A DNA stretch of 64,000 nt, taken from the NCBI GenBank assembly GCA_023935145.1, contig CM043699.1, forward strand, positions 61,024,638 to 61,088,637, written 5' to 3'. Positions 30,726-43,308 of the stretch are shown here, one piece after another (position 1 is the stretch's first letter; every line of letters begins with the position of its first letter). The notes beneath the pieces were generated by a model, which was given only the letters and a program-made list of their open reading frames with translations, ran no database searches and was not told the origin of the DNA. Both the position numbers and the translations under genes were made by a program. This stretch comes from Bretschneidera sinensis. Its lineage: Eukaryota; Streptophyta; Magnoliopsida; Brassicales; Akaniaceae.

Positions 30726-31702
30726 TATTGGAAATCACCTTGACAAGATGCCCAAGTGGTGATCTTCCAAACACCCAAGTCTATAATGACTTGTAAAGAT
30801 TTGGAATCGAAAACAGGAACAGAAATCAAAGAAAGAAAGAAGACAAGCGATTTGTTATCGAGGTTCAGCAATGTGCCTATGTCCCCGTGAGTTCCTCTGA
30901 ATCTCTGCACTAAATCAATGATTCTTTACAATTACAGCAACCCTCTCCAAGAAACCTTAAGTTCTTGAAGAAACCAAGAAAAGAAGAAAGAAGATGATAA
31001 GAACTATTACAATGCTCTCTATCTATACTACTCTCTCTTCTTTACAACCAGCCTCTCTTTAATGAGTCCCTCTTGTGTTTTGTGTCTTTGCACTCTCACA
31101 CAATTCTCTCTTTTATTATGTCTTGTCACTCTTTACGATTGATCTCAAATTATGTCACAATGTTGTTTCACATTCATGTTGATAATGAAGCTAGGTGACC
31201 CTTTATATAGTGCACCAACTTCTTGTCCAATCTTGAGTGTCATTCTCCACCCTTAGATCTTGATGACCACTCAATCATGGACCTCCATCAATCCTATTTG
31301 GTGCTGTACATTTTAACCTTGTATGCACGCACCTAACAAGAGGCTTAACCAAGTTGTATGTGTGTGCCTCAGTGTGCCTAGCGCCTAGGCACTGAACAGG
31401 GGGCGGTGCGGCACTAGGCAAAGCCCCTTTTTACCTACTTGTTGGGCAATGTGGCACTGGTGAGAGAGAGGTGCGGTGCTGCCCTCTACCAAAACTTCCT
31501 CCTTGTTGGGCGGTGTGGCACTAGTGAGAGAGTCGTGCGGCGCACACTGATGCTGTCTCTCTCATAGCTGTGCGCACTCTTTTGCCTTGATGAATAGAGG
31601 TGTGCACACACACCCAAAGTGATGCTGAAATTTATTCTTCCAACCTTGGTTTAGACTTTAACCATGTTTGAACCATGCTTAAATCTTATACAAATACCAA
31701 CA
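30726..31702 (-). repeat. copia-3 5' LTR
   Basis: It starts TATTGGAAATC (TG changed to TA) and ends AAATACCAACA. TATA-like CTATATAAG lies at 31201-31210 and the GC-rich repeats at about 31375-31550, as in the other LTR. Confidence 0.92.
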
Positions 31703-31707
31703 CCAAA
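31703..31707. other. Target-site duplication, right copy (copia-3)
   Basis: CCAAA is identical to 23907-23911. Confidence 0.92.
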
Positions 31708-32147
31708 ACTCTCCCTCTTTTCCCTTTTCTTCTTCTCATTCTTCCCTTTTTCTCTCCTCTTTTCTCCCTCTTCTCTTCTTTCTCTCTCTTCTCTCCTGAC
31801 TTTTCCGAAGAGTTCCAGCACTTGTTGGGCTCTCTTTCTCTCTCCCTCCCTCTCTCACCCTATTTACACTATAGACTTAAGCCTTTCTACCACTCTGCCC
31901 TTCCACTTTCCATTTCTTTTAAAAATCACCACAACACACTTTAAACTTTCATTTTTTACTTAGCTTTTATTACTATCCTTAAAAAATATGAAACTCTCTC
32001 GTGACAACTTTCTTGATACGAACAATTTATAAGTCAACTTGAACAAACACACCAAAATGTGTCATGGTGAAACCTCGCGAATTAAAATATTTAAATTGAA
32101 GTACCAGACTCTACAATTATATTTAAATTGAAGGACCGGACTCTACA
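31708..32147 (-). repeat. LARD 3' LTR, second part
   Basis: This stretch continues the LTR after copia-3. It contains a CT-rich run (31710-31860) and ends ACCGGACTCTACA. It aligns with 38340-38778. Confidence 0.88.
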
Positions 32148-35100
32148 ATACTCTCCCACTAATAAAATTTCTTCCTCAAAATTTCCTTGACCAAAGTTTT
32201 CAAAACATTAGGATTACCTCCTCCTTAGTTCGTCTAACATTCTCAAACTAATTTCTCAATTTCTCCACTTTCTTTAAGATTTATCAATACAAGATAAACT
32301 TTCTAACTCACCATCATCTTGAACTTTCTCTATCAGATTACCAACTAACTAACTATTCATTAGAGTAATCTAACATACTACTATAATGATTCCATCAAAA
32401 GTTGATAAAAAAAAACTCCTTTGCTTACAAAGCGGCACTCTCCTCTCGATCAGCTAATAATCCTCATAATTTATTATTTCTCCGCCAATCGATTTATCTC
32501 ACTGGTTCTTCAAACTAAGCATTCCTAAACAAACGTATTACTCAAAATTATCTTCTTTTTATATCCTTCTTTAGCTTTTGTGCTTCAAAAACTAAAAAAA
32601 ATTTACAATCTCATACTTCCTTACACATCTTTGTATTTCCATCTTGACTTCAAGCTTCAAGGGCCTCCCAGTGGTACAATTTTATTCAAGCTTCTCTCTC
32701 TCCCATGATATCTTTCCACAAGGTCACTTACTGACCTTTCGCTTTCTCTTATCATTTCATAACTTCTTCTCCAGTTAGATACTATATGCAGGATCTATCA
32801 ACACTGTTACCAAAAAATTTCATACCCACTTCAGCTTAATTCTTTGCTAAACTCTTCATATCATTCACTTCATAATTCTAACTTCACCTACGTAAATTAA
32901 ATAGTCATTAAGCCTTTTACAAACTGTCTTCCATAATTACTCACAAAATTTCTTGCATTTATCTAACAAGAATGATCCATTCAGTAACTTTCTCTCTTTT
33001 CTTGGCGTATAACTTAATTCTATCTCAGATTTCCTCATTAAATGTTTCCACCAAACTTTAATTCACCCATTTTCTTCACTAGGTTATGCTAATAGATAAC
33101 TCCTCAAGGTAATAACAGTTAAGCACTTTTACTCTCTACAAAAACTTCAATTGACTAGTCTTTCTCCAACAACCAAAGATATGTCATAATCCATTCTATA
33201 ACATCGCTTGAACAATGATAAACTAATTATTCCCATAAATGGCTAACAATTCCATTTTACAATTCCTTCTCCAACTTTATCACTTAGTTTCCCACAAATA
33301 TAACTTGTTTAATTAGTCTTTGACTTCTACTTGAACATCCCAATAATTTTACTCACATAACTTTTCTTTTGATATTCATCGCACTTCAATTTATCACTCT
33401 TTTAGAACCTTTCTATGCTTTTATATATCTTCATAGATCAAATATTCTACTCATTTCCCATGTTATATACTCTATACCTCAAGTGAAATAAATATTTCTC
33501 TTAATTAGAAGACTGTTAAAATACACTTTAGACAATTTTTCCACTCCAAGAATTTTTTTAAGATTACCTCTAAATATCAACCTTGTAACTATAGTCTTTG
33601 CATAAATTAATTCGCACTTTTGTTTGTTGAACTAACAATCTTCCAAATTTCCAATCTCTTTACTCGTTCATACACATAACTTCTCAAATCACTCTTATTC
33701 TCTTCTTCTACAACTTAAACTTTTGTCTCATCTCTAACTCAACTTCTTATATTTCTATTCCCTTTTTCTTTAAATCATTCAATCTCCAACATTACCGATG
33801 GCTTCAAAATTTTCAAAATCTAACTTCATAGAAATCTTCAATTCAACAATAAATCAAACACAACTCCTCAAGTCCTCATATCTAATTTAATATACTCTCT
33901 ACTTCTTTTTATTCTTTTTGCATTACTCCATCTCCCCTTCATCCTAACAAAAAAACCTATCACTTTAAATATAATACCAATTTCCTTACTTCTTACTCAA
34001 ATTCCTTATCATTTACCTCACTGAACTATAATATCTTTTTCTTTTTCTTTCACTTCTGTCTTTCTAATAAATCTTTTCATACTCAAAATACTCTCTTGAT
34101 TCAACCATACTTACAGCTCTTTTTTCTTTTCTCGTTTCTCCTTCCGATCTGCTTAGGAAATCCAAAACTTCTAGAAAACCACTTAAAATCACATCTATAC
34201 ACTTTTCCTTACCAAATTTTTATATCTAATTATATGATGTACGCCTACCTCTAACAATTTATTTTAATTTACTATCACTAATAGTCTTTGAATAAAGTAC
34301 TTAACACTCACTTTATACAATTTATAACATTCCTCAAAAGTATTTTTTGATCCGATCATGATTTGTATATTCCCCTATCCACTTAGTAAAAAAAAAATTA
34401 AACTCTTTTAACACTTCCTGGTAACTCCTTGATTTATCTAAGATCTTCCCTTCACTTTACATAAAGTTCCATCAAAATAACGTCTAGTAACCTCAAATCT
34501 CTTTAACTATCTTCTTTATTAGACATGTCTTCCAACATTATCCTTTCTTAAGATACTCCAAACTTCATTAACTCTTAAGATAATAACTTTCATCTTACAA
34601 TATCTCATTCTTACACTATTACTAACCATCGTCAAGTCCTTATTAACAACTATGGGTGAGATTTATAACTAATTGTCTAAATCTCTAATTTCTCATTATA
34701 TACTCGTACCATAATCCTTTATCTAACAATCCTTTGGCTTTGTATTCCATATCTATTTCTCTTTTACTATAATCTTTCTAATACCCTCGTACATTGCTAA
34801 AATCTTGATCTCTTATGAGACACTTTCTTAACAATATCATTTACAAAATAACTTCCTTTACCAGGCATATGTATCATACTTTCTCCATTCATTACTCTTT
34901 CTAATACCCCAACCATATCTAAAGCAAGTCACTCACAAATCTCTAGATTTCAAAACGCTTCCAATATCTTAGTTCATCATCACTTATCTCTCACTAGATA
35001 CCAAAAGTATTCTTCGATTTAAATTTCCTAATAAAGTATAACTTTTTAGTTCACTCAACTAGCACCAATCATTTAATTACTCATTCTCTATCCTATAATT

Positions 35101-35981
35101 TAGATCCACCATCTTCTTGCATCGAACTTCGCGTGACACCTTTATCCTTTACCATTTTTCACATCACAATTTCTATTTCCCAACATGCTTCCTTTACTTA
35201 AATTGTTTCCATTTTCTTACTTATTCACTCCCTACTATACCTTAATCTTCACACTAACCACTTGTCCACTAATTGATTTTATCACTCTCTATACTTATTA
35301 ACCCATCTACACACCTACCATACTAATCTCTTTTAAAAAAAATCTATTTCATTTTTACAATTACTACACCAGTTATTTCTCACAATACTCACAAAATCCT
35401 TAGTTACAAATAACTTAGCACATACAGCATAAAAAAAAATCATCAATAGAAATATCCATGCATAAATCAACATAACTTACTAACTCGGTATAACTTAATC
35501 AACTCATAATATCTGTAAGTCTTTTTAACTAATAGTTTATCAATAATTTATCAACGGTCACATAAATCAAAGCAAAACTTTCGAGTAATTAACTCTTTAA
35601 AAGCCCTTTTTCTTATCTTTCACTTTTTAACAATACCATTAAACCACCAACCACATACCAAAGCTTTCACACATGTAAACTATACATCAATCTCAATACT
35701 TTATAGTATCAAGGCAATCACACCCGTAATTCACATTAAAGGTGTCACCATAACAATTTACAACATCACAAGGTCACTCAAACAATACCAAATTCACATA
35801 ACAACCACACAATTTGACTGGACTTTAGTCTCAAGACATTTTACTCCCACCGAACCCATCTCTAATTATTACTCCTAAATGACATCCTCTCTAACTCTAC
35901 AAAATCAACTTCCCATGACCACCCCATGCACCATGCACTAAAGTCTATAGAACCTTAAACTTAAAGTTTTGATACCAAAAA
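32148..35981 (-). other. LARD internal region, non-coding
   Basis: No ORF over 60 residues with protein character occurs in 3.8 kb on either strand. Composition is strongly AT-rich, with excess C over G on the + strand. On the - strand a purine run AGTGGGAGAGTAT precedes the left LTR, and a PBS-like TGGTATCAAAAC lies next to the right LTR at 35966-35977. I recognise no gag or pol remnants. Confidence 0.7.
35966..35977 (-). other. LARD primer-binding site
   Basis: On the - strand TGGTATCAAAAC follows the 5' LTR end by a few A residues. It agrees with the initiator methionine tRNA end at its first eight bases. Confidence 0.6.
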
Positions 35982-37345
35982 AGTAACGACTCATCCTAAA
36001 TGGGTCATACTCGGAACGGCTCCATTACCTTTTTGCACTAAGCACCTTGACTCATGATGTAGCAAGGAAAAACATACAAATCATCAACATTCTTTTTGAA
36101 TCAATTTAGATCTATACATACCTATAATCTTAATACAATGAAAATTTTCAATAAAAAATATCAACTCTTAAGATCTTACAAAAAGACACAAAGAAGAGGG
36201 GAGACTTTCTTGATTTGCCCCTGAAGTACACTTTTACAAAACTATACTAATACGTGAATTTAAACTTTCAAATAGACCTAAGAGGTGAGGATGCCGTAAA
36301 CGAGGACCTTACTAAGGTCTTCTTTCAACTCTGATCATAAGCCTTTTGGTACTTTCCTGAAATGTTAGTAAAAACAAAAGAGTGAGCTAAAAATCTCAGT
36401 GAGTAACAACTAACTAGAAGTAATTGTTTGAAAAGAAAATTCATAAAATTCTAATTTTACTATATAGGTCATTAAATATTATAACTATAGTACAACTTTT
36501 TTCTATAAACTTTTGATTTATTTTTGTTATTTCTTATCACAACGGGAAATAATCATCATTTCAAACAATACTAGTATTCTTAATTTATCAAATTTTCATA
36601 AACCAAATCACATCCACACACAATAGATCAACCACTTATGAGCAATAATCATCTATTCATCTTTCAAATTACCACACGTGCCCCTCATGGACCAAGTACC
36701 AAACATGCCCCTCATGGGCCAATCACAACACACACCTCTCATGGGCTAATCATCACAATGCATCCATGAAATGTAATGCTATACAATGTAATACAATTCA
36801 ATAAACTACACAATCATATCATTACCCCTCACTAAGCTAATCTCATCATAACGGGGACATCTCCTCATATACCGGTACGTTTCATAATCGAATCATCATA
36901 ATCATCAAATCTTTGGAACTCTTTTTGATCCGAGTCGGGCCCTTACACCTCTTGTGGGAAGGGACCTACCGACTTCACCCATCACTCTCCCCCTCTTATA
37001 AACCATTAGATAATATATATAAATCATGTGAAATGGAATTCATGATGCAATGATTTTGAAATCCAAACAATCATCAACCAATCACATCATTAAATTCATA
37101 ACAATCTAACAATCATCTTTCACTTTAACTATACACATCACAATACTCACCCGAAGGTAAACATATCAAGGTTTAATCACAATTATTTTCTTATAAACTC
37201 ATTTCTACATTTTTTTTTGTCCTTTGTAATCTCTTAATCATTTAGTAAGTCATTCCTTTTACTAAGTTTCCTCAAAGTACATTATAACATAACTATGTTT
37301 ATTCTTATACGTCCACATTCTTACATATATAAATGTAACCCTCAA

Positions 37346-37422
<77 letters not shown>

Positions 37423-38778
37423 CTCATTCATATTAATATACATTTTAACCTTTTAATTTTTTTTATTAGTTCCTAACGTTTACTAGGAGTAAGGTGAAAC
37501 TCACCTCTTTACGAGCTCCACTAAATCCCAAACTACTACCTTTGTCCTTTAGCGGTATCCACCACTTGTACCTAGGAGCGAAACAACACCTAACTCCTAT
37601 TAATATAACTCAATAACAAAAATACTAGGAACCCAAAGGTATTTAGACACTTTAATTATCAAGAGCGCACATCACACGAAACCAAAATCAAAGAAATCGT
37701 GGCTCTAAACCCTTTTTCAAATCATTTATTTTGAACCCTAAAAATAATTTAATTTTCATGAGTATTAACAGTTTTAAAGGTGTTTTAATCTTACTTCAAA
37801 TGTATATAAGCATTAAAATCACATTGAGAAAGTTTTACACTAAAAAACAAAAGAAAAACTCGAATTTTCAAAAATTAGCATGATCTAGTCGATTAAGTAC
37901 TTGATCCAGTTGACTAGGTTGACTGGTACTACGACCCAGTCGACTGAGTCTTTTAAACACAACACAAAAATCTCACCCAATCAATTGGTCTCCCGACGCA
38001 GTCGACTAGGTCACCTATTCCCAACAAATATCACTTTGAAAATTCATCTTTTTCCCCAAATTTCTTCCTAATTTCAAAAGATCTTTTTAAATCTTCAACT
38101 ATATAAGTTCTTAAGGATTTAAATTCAAAAAATTTATATTACCCAAGAGAAAAAGTTGAGATCAAAACTCCAAATTCACCAACTTTGCACAAAACCCATT
38201 TTTTGAGACAACCTCTTTTTTCTTCAAACTTTTTCCTTAAGAATTTCTTTAAATCACACTTCAAAAACTCAAATATTTGGCTTAACAATAAAACTTTATA
38301 CCAAAAAATAAAGACAAACAAGATCTTTACCTCGTTTTTCCCAAAAATCTCCCTTTTTTCCCTTTTCTTCTTCTCATTCTTCCCCTCTTTCCTTTTCTCT
38401 CTCTTTTCCTCTTCTTTTTCTCTCTTCTCTCTCGACTTTTCCAAAGAGTTCTTGCACTTACTGGGCTCTCTCTTTCTCTCGCACACATCCTATTTATACT
38501 ATAGACTTAATCCATTTTACCACTCTACCCTTCCACTTTCCATTTCTTTTAAAAATCACCACAACACTCTTTAAACTTTCATTTTTTGCTTAGTTTTTGT
38601 TACTTTCATTCAAAAATCTGAAATTTCTCTCGTGATAACTTTCTTGATACGAACAATTTATAAGTCAACTTGAACAAACACACCAAAATGCGTCAAGATG
38701 AAACCTCGTGAATTAAATTATTTAAATTAAAACATTGGGCTCTACAATTATATTTAAATTGAAGTATCGAACTCTACA
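35982..38778 (-). repeat. LARD 5' LTR
   Basis: It starts AGTAACGACTCATCC (TG changed to AG) and ends ATCGAACTCTACA. It contains GCCCCTCATGGGCC-like repeats (36678-36840), a long ATT microsatellite (37346-37420), palindrome relatives (37886-38015), and a TATA-like TATAAATAGG on the - strand near 38489-38498. It pairs with 21598-23911 plus 31708-32147. Confidence 0.9.
37346..37420. repeat. (ATT)n microsatellite, about 25 units
   Basis: An almost pure ATT/TTA run of about 75 bp lies inside the LARD 5' LTR. The paired LTR has only about three units at the same place (22967-22977). Confidence 0.95.
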
Positions 38779-38783
38779 TATGT
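38779..38783. other. Target-site duplication, right copy (LARD)
   Basis: TATGT matches 21593-21597 exactly. Confidence 0.9.
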
Positions 38784-39370
38784 ATTTGATGCATGTTTAA
38801 ATGATGAGATCTAAATGTAAAGACCCAAATCCGTCACGCGCAAAAGTTTGATAATAAGTTGTAAATGAGAATCATTAGGAATGATTGTTTTTACCCTTCC
38901 ACCGTTATAGTTAATATGTGAAGTTTTGTATGTGGGAAAATTTGTTGTGCAAATGTAAGGTTTACATGTGTAGGGAAAATATATTGACTTTTAAACATAT
39001 GATATATACAAAGTAAACAAACAATATAGTTTTGTTGTGCAAACATAAGGATTTTATCATTAATTTACACTTGTAAGTAATGGTGGGCTTGATTTAACTA
39101 AAATGAATATGTTTTTTGCGCAAAAATATATACATTTAAAAGGCTAAATTATGATTGAGAATTGCATGTGATACAAATGATAATTGTTATCTAACTATCA
39201 AGTGCATTGTAGTTTGTTGCACAAATGTAAGGCTATAATGCACAAGTGATAGGACCTCGATCCCCACTAGCTAACCTTCCAAAGAGGTTTTCCACTGTCC
39301 ACACTGAAGGTTGTGGGAATCAAAAAGAATAGTGGGAGGTACCATTTAGATTAAAGACCAAATCTTTATG
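38784..39370. other. Non-coding interval with TTGTTGTGCAAATGTAAGG repeats
   Basis: No gene is visible. A motif reading TTGTTGTGCAAATGTAAGG occurs near 38943 and, diverged, near 39033 and 39212, with a weaker relative near 39112. The interval may be flanking DNA or a decayed LTR of copia-4. I cannot match it to the copia-4 3' LTR by eye. Confidence 0.5.
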
Positions 39371-39399
39371 GTAGTTAAGAAAATGAATAAATGCATATT

Positions 39400-40175
39400 T
39401 TATCTATTGTTACATCATAAATCATAGTGATTAAACCCGCTATCATGTATACTTGATGCAAACATATTGATTGGTCTAATCTCCTAGATTGGCTAAGGAA
39501 TTTGGGAATCGTTCTCAATTTAAAAAAATGAACTAGTTTCCTGATAATTCCCTTCAAGCAACTATTGCTGAGAATGTTCTGGAAGAATAGGTCGCTACTT
39601 ATAAGAAGTGGCAATAGGATGACATGTAGGCTAGGCACTACATGCTAACATCTATGTCTAATTAGCTTTAGAAGCAATATGACAAAATGAAAATTGGTTT
39701 TGCAATATTGCTTCATCTATAAGAGTTGTATGGTGAGCATAACCTCTTTAGGACGAGGATATACGAAGGATCATTAGTCCATAATCATGGATTAAAAATG
39801 ATCAACTGTATCAAGCAGTTAGATTGACACGTTTAAGTATAGATGCAGAGTTAAGTAACGACTTAATTCTTCAATCCCTTCCAGAGTCATTATCACAATA
39901 TCCCTTCTAGAACTTGTTATATGTTGAAGAATGCAGAAGCTACTATCAAGAAAGGTTAAGACACCAATTATGCTTGTTGATGGAGCTTCTTCCTCTAAAA
40001 GAAAGTCTTGAAGAAGAATAAAAAAACCATTGAAAGCAAAGGGAGGTATCAATAAGGCTATTTCATCAAAAGCAAAGAAGGATAAGGGACAATGCTCTCG
40101 TTGTGGCAAAGACGGGAACTAGAAGGGAAACTGCAAGAATTACTTTGCAAGACAAGCCTTTGGAAGAAAAGTCTT
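39400..40175 (+). pseudogene. gag: copia-4 gag remnant
   Basis: Read across frames, the segments ATYKKWQ, ARHYMLTSMSN, ELYGEHN and Lys-rich KKNKKTIESKGR match the widespread copia Gag plan. They are followed by the knuckle CSRCGKDGN with the His replaced by Asn, a stop, then GNC near 40095-40130. About ten stops and frame changes occur. It is too broken to code for anything. Confidence 0.7.
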
Positions 40176-41481
40176 AGTTGTTCTTTGATGAAATTGACTT
40201 ATTAGTTAATAATAATTCTACTTGGGTATTAGATGTTGAGTATGGTTCTCGCATTTGCAATAGGTTGCAAAGGTTGAGAAAAAGGAAGAAACTAAGTAAG
40301 GAGAAGTAAACCTTTTCCTTGGAAATGGAGCAAGTGTTGCTACATTTGCCATAGGGATTTTTTACTTAGTTTTACCGTCTAGAAGGATACGATAAAACAT
40401 TTCATATAGAACAACAAAGAAAATGAGATAATGATCTAAATCATTCCTATATATGGTACTTAAGACTATGTCATATCAATGAGGATAGTGCAAACAAGTT
40501 GGTAAAAAATGGATTCTTTGATATATTAGATTGTGAATCTTATCCAACCAATGAAACCTATCTCATGGAAAGAGGGCTAGATCTCCATTCAGTGGATATG
40601 GAGAAACAACCGTGAATGTATTAGGGTTAATACATAGTGATGTATATGGGCCCCTAACAGTTAATTCTATAGAAGGTTACTCCTATTTCATTACCTTTAC
40701 TAATGATCACTCAAGGTATGGGTACATGTACTTAGTGAAGTACAAATCTGAATCATTTGAAAAGTTCAAAGAATTCATAAGATAAGTTGAAAAGAAAACT
40801 GGGAAATGTATTAAAGCTTTTTGATTTGATCGAAGAGGAAAATACTTGTCTAATGATTTTTTAATTATCTCAAAGAGAATGAGATTCTCTCTTAGTGAAC
40901 TTCTCTTAGAATCATACCCTATTGGATATGTTACGATCTACAATGAGTTACACTGATCTTCCTCTATTTGGGTATGTACCTTCCTCACCACCACACACTT
41001 GTTGAACAGAGTTCCCTCAAAGGCAGTATCCAAAAATCCATATGAGATGTGGAGAGGGATGAAATTTATTCTTAAGTACATTAAGATTTGGGGGTGTCCT
41101 GCTTATATAAAGAAGTTAAGTACAAACAAGTTAGGAACTAAGTCTAACAAGTGTAGGTTTGTGGAATATCCTAAGGAAAGTTTAGGATATTATTTATATC
41201 TTTCTTGTGAACAAAAGGTGTTTGTTTTCAAATATGCAACCATTCTAGAAAAAGAGTTTATGCTAGAAGGGAGCACTGGGAGGAAAATAGAACTTGATGA
41301 AGTGTCACAAGAACCACAACCTAATACTGTCCAAATTGAGGAACCTAAACCAATAGATCTTCCTAATATACAACCAGTTCGTAAATCTAGCGAAATACCC
41401 AAGGCTCCAAAGAGATATGGATTTCTCATAGATTGTGACCTGGAGGTACACCTTATAGATGATAAAGAACATGGTAACTGG
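40176..41481 (+). pseudogene. copia-4 protease and integrase remnant
   Basis: A protease-like NNNSTWVLDVEYGSRICN lies near 40205-40260; family members have LDSG, here LDVE. The GAG-pre-integrase LCHINEDSANKLVKNGFFD is at about 40465-40525. Integrase has Asp in HSDVYGP, then TNDHSRYGYMYLVKYKSE near 40700-40750, and a gap where the Glu motif should be. The open part 40999-41502 covers LNRVPSKAVSKNPYEMWRG, IWGCPAYIKKL and the Pro/Glu-rich linker to RRYGFLIDCDLEVHL in family form (KRYGFLIDCD here). It then meets the inserted block. Confidence 0.78.
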
Positions 41482-42680
41482 TGTGAAAATATTTGCAAGT
41501 GAACAAAATCACAACAAGTAGTAAAGTTTTTAAAAAAAAGGTCGAACCCACAAGAACTAATTATGCTATTAAGTATTGAAATTTACCAAATTATTTACTA
41601 TTTGAAAATAAAACCAAAATTTTAAAGACTTTATCCCTTAAATTAAACTAAAGTGCTTGACAAAACAAATAAAAGAAAAGAGAATAAAACTTAAGGTTGT
41701 AGAGATAATAAAAATAAATCTAGAGCTTTTGATTTCACCTAGCTAATCCCACACAATTTATTATTCCTTGTTTTAAAATTCCACTTTTTCAAGTCGATGA
41801 AAAATAAATCCTTTAATTATTCAATGTTTTCTCTCGAATAACATTAGAAATATCTTCACCTAATAATTCATCATATCTCTATGAAAATTAAATTGTTTGA
41901 AGATTTATTAAGTGCTTTGGATTTTTCTTAATTTAAAATCACACTAGTCGTGACAAAGTATCTCTATCTGTCGCTCAACTAATGGTGTTTAATCCTAAAA
42001 GCTTCAAATCAAAAATTACCTCTCAGTTTCATTATAATTCCATAAATCAAACAATAATTGGCTAGAAAATTGTAAGCAATAAGATCAAGGATAAACACTC
42101 AAAATAAAAAAATTGAAATAAAATAACTTGGAATTTAAATTGTATGTTCAAAGCTAGACTACATCAAAGCCCTAGAAAAATAAAATTAGTTCATAACAAA
42201 TCTGAAATCAACTATGTTATTATTGGAATGCATCAAAATAAAACTAAAGAGAAGATAATAAAACTCCTTTGCTTGAAATAAGTTGATGAAGCATTCAAAA
42301 TTCTTGAAGATCTCTCTTCATTGAGACTTGGCAGCCGCCCTCCTTCTCTTCTCTCTTTATTCTCTTTTCTAGGAAAAATCTGTTGTGTTTTCAAGGAAAG
42401 GGCAGTTGGCTTTTGTACAGGCAAACTCCTAGAAAAGAAAAGGAAAGTATAATAATACTTCTCCTTCTAGGAAAAGGAAAAACACTAAAATGAGAAATAT
42501 TTCTACTACTAGGAAAACATGAAATAGGAAAGTAACTAAAAGGTATAACACAAAATGGGAAAAAGTATGGCATAAGCAAATAAAATAAAATAGATAAAAA
42601 TCAAATCAAATCAAAAGAAATAAAGAAAAACTAACAATTTTAATAAGTAAAAGAGTAATAAAAATCATGTAAAAATTACA
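41482..42680 (-). mobile_element. Solo-LTR-like block inside copia-4
   Basis: Copia-4 protein similarity stops near 41475 and resumes near 42683 with YYEEVMSDIDYKKWLEAM, which shows an insert of about 1.2 kb. The block begins TGTGAAAATATTTGCAAG and ends AAAAATTACA on the + strand, TG...CA in form. It contains GGTCGAACCCACAAG near its left edge, a motif typical of gypsy LTR 3' ends on the - strand. I see no clear target-site duplication, so the exact limits are uncertain by about 10 bp. Confidence 0.6.
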
Positions 42681-43308
42681 CTTATTATGAAGAAGTGATG
42701 TCAGACATTGATTACAAGAAGTGGCTAGAAGCCATGAAATCCGAAATGGATTCCACGTACTCCAACAAAGTATGGACTTTGGTCGATGCACTTGAAGGTA
42801 TAGAATTTATAGGTTGCAAATAGGTCTTTAAAAGAAAGATCGGAATGGATTAAAAGGTAGAGACCTATAAGGTAAGGCTAGTAACGAACGATTTCAAGCA
42901 AAGATAAGGAGTTGACTTTGACGAAACCTTCTTTCTAGCGGCCATGCTTAAATCCATTAAGATTTTACTTGATACAATTGCATACAATAACTTCGACTTA
43001 TGGAAAGTGGATGTAGAGACAACATTCCTCAATGGAAGCATAGAGGATGGTGTGTACATGACACAACTTGAGGATTTTTACATCTAGTGGCACTAACCAC
43101 AAGGTATGCAAGATTCAAATATTAATTCATGAATTAAAGCAAACTTCTTAAAGTTGGAACATATGTTTTGATAAGAAAATCAAATTGTTTGATTTTTATC
43201 AAAGAATGAGGATGAACCATGTGTGTATAAGAAGGTCAGTGGGAGCGCTGTGACGTTCTTAGTGCTTTATATAGAAGTCATACTACTCATTCGAAATGAT
43301 GTAGGTAT
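42681..43308 (+). pseudogene. copia-4 reverse transcriptase, first part
   Basis: The frame reads WLEAMKSEMDSTYSNKVW, GCK, stop, VFKRKIGMD, VETYKVRLVTNDFKQR and VDFDETFF. It continues as LWKVDVETTFLNGSIEDGVY, TFLVLYIEVILLIRNDVG, and ends at the gypsy-2 insertion. The expected YVDD is replaced by YIEV in this copy. Stops occur at Trp and Gln positions. Confidence 0.8.
43304..43308. other. Target-site duplication, left copy (gypsy-2)
   Basis: GGTAT precedes AGTAATGACC. The right copy at 51134-51138 reads CGTAT. With one copy removed, the copia-4 RT reading continues as DVGILQSVKVWLS. Confidence 0.8.

Larger units (their letters stand above)
23912..31702 (-). mobile_element. copia-3: Tork/Tnt1-like Ty1/copia retrotransposon
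   Basis: LTRs of 1005 bp (23912-24916) and 977 bp (30726-31702) have TG...CA ends (TA at the right LTR inner edge) and TSD CCAAA. On the - strand the order is LTR, PBS, gag with CCHC, protease, integrase, RT, RNase H, LTR. The RT and integrase wording is of the Tork/Tnt1 type. A solo LTR of another element splits gag. There are many single stops, so the copy is not active. It sits in the LARD left LTR. Confidence 0.92.
21598..38778 (-). mobile_element. Non-coding large retrotransposon derivative (LARD)
   Basis: LTRs of about 2754 bp (after removing copia-3) and 2797 bp flank a 3834-bp internal region with no recognisable gag or pol. Ends are TG...CA, with a PBS on the - strand beside the right LTR, a purine tract beside the left LTR, and TSD TATGT. 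Large non-coding elements with normal LTR signals fit the LARD class, which depends on proteins from other elements. The LTR edges (TGTAACGACCC... and ...CTCTACA on the + strand) and internal layout resemble those of gypsy-2, so I infer a chromovirus-type parent. Confidence 0.85.

Noticed and set aside
31664..31963. Phe/Ser/Leu-rich ORF that looks like a membrane protein
   Set aside because: It comes from a CT-rich run in the LARD LTR. The paired LTR gives a similar low-complexity ORF at 38185-38574 and Lys/Glu-rich text on the other strand.
32148..35981. Hidden degenerate pol in the LARD interior
   Set aside because: I looked for RT, integrase and protease motifs on both strands and found none. 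A profile search could still detect very old remnants.
39375..40109. Minus-strand ORFs of 87 and 96 codons
   Set aside because: They are antisense shadows of the copia-4 gag remnant on the + strand.
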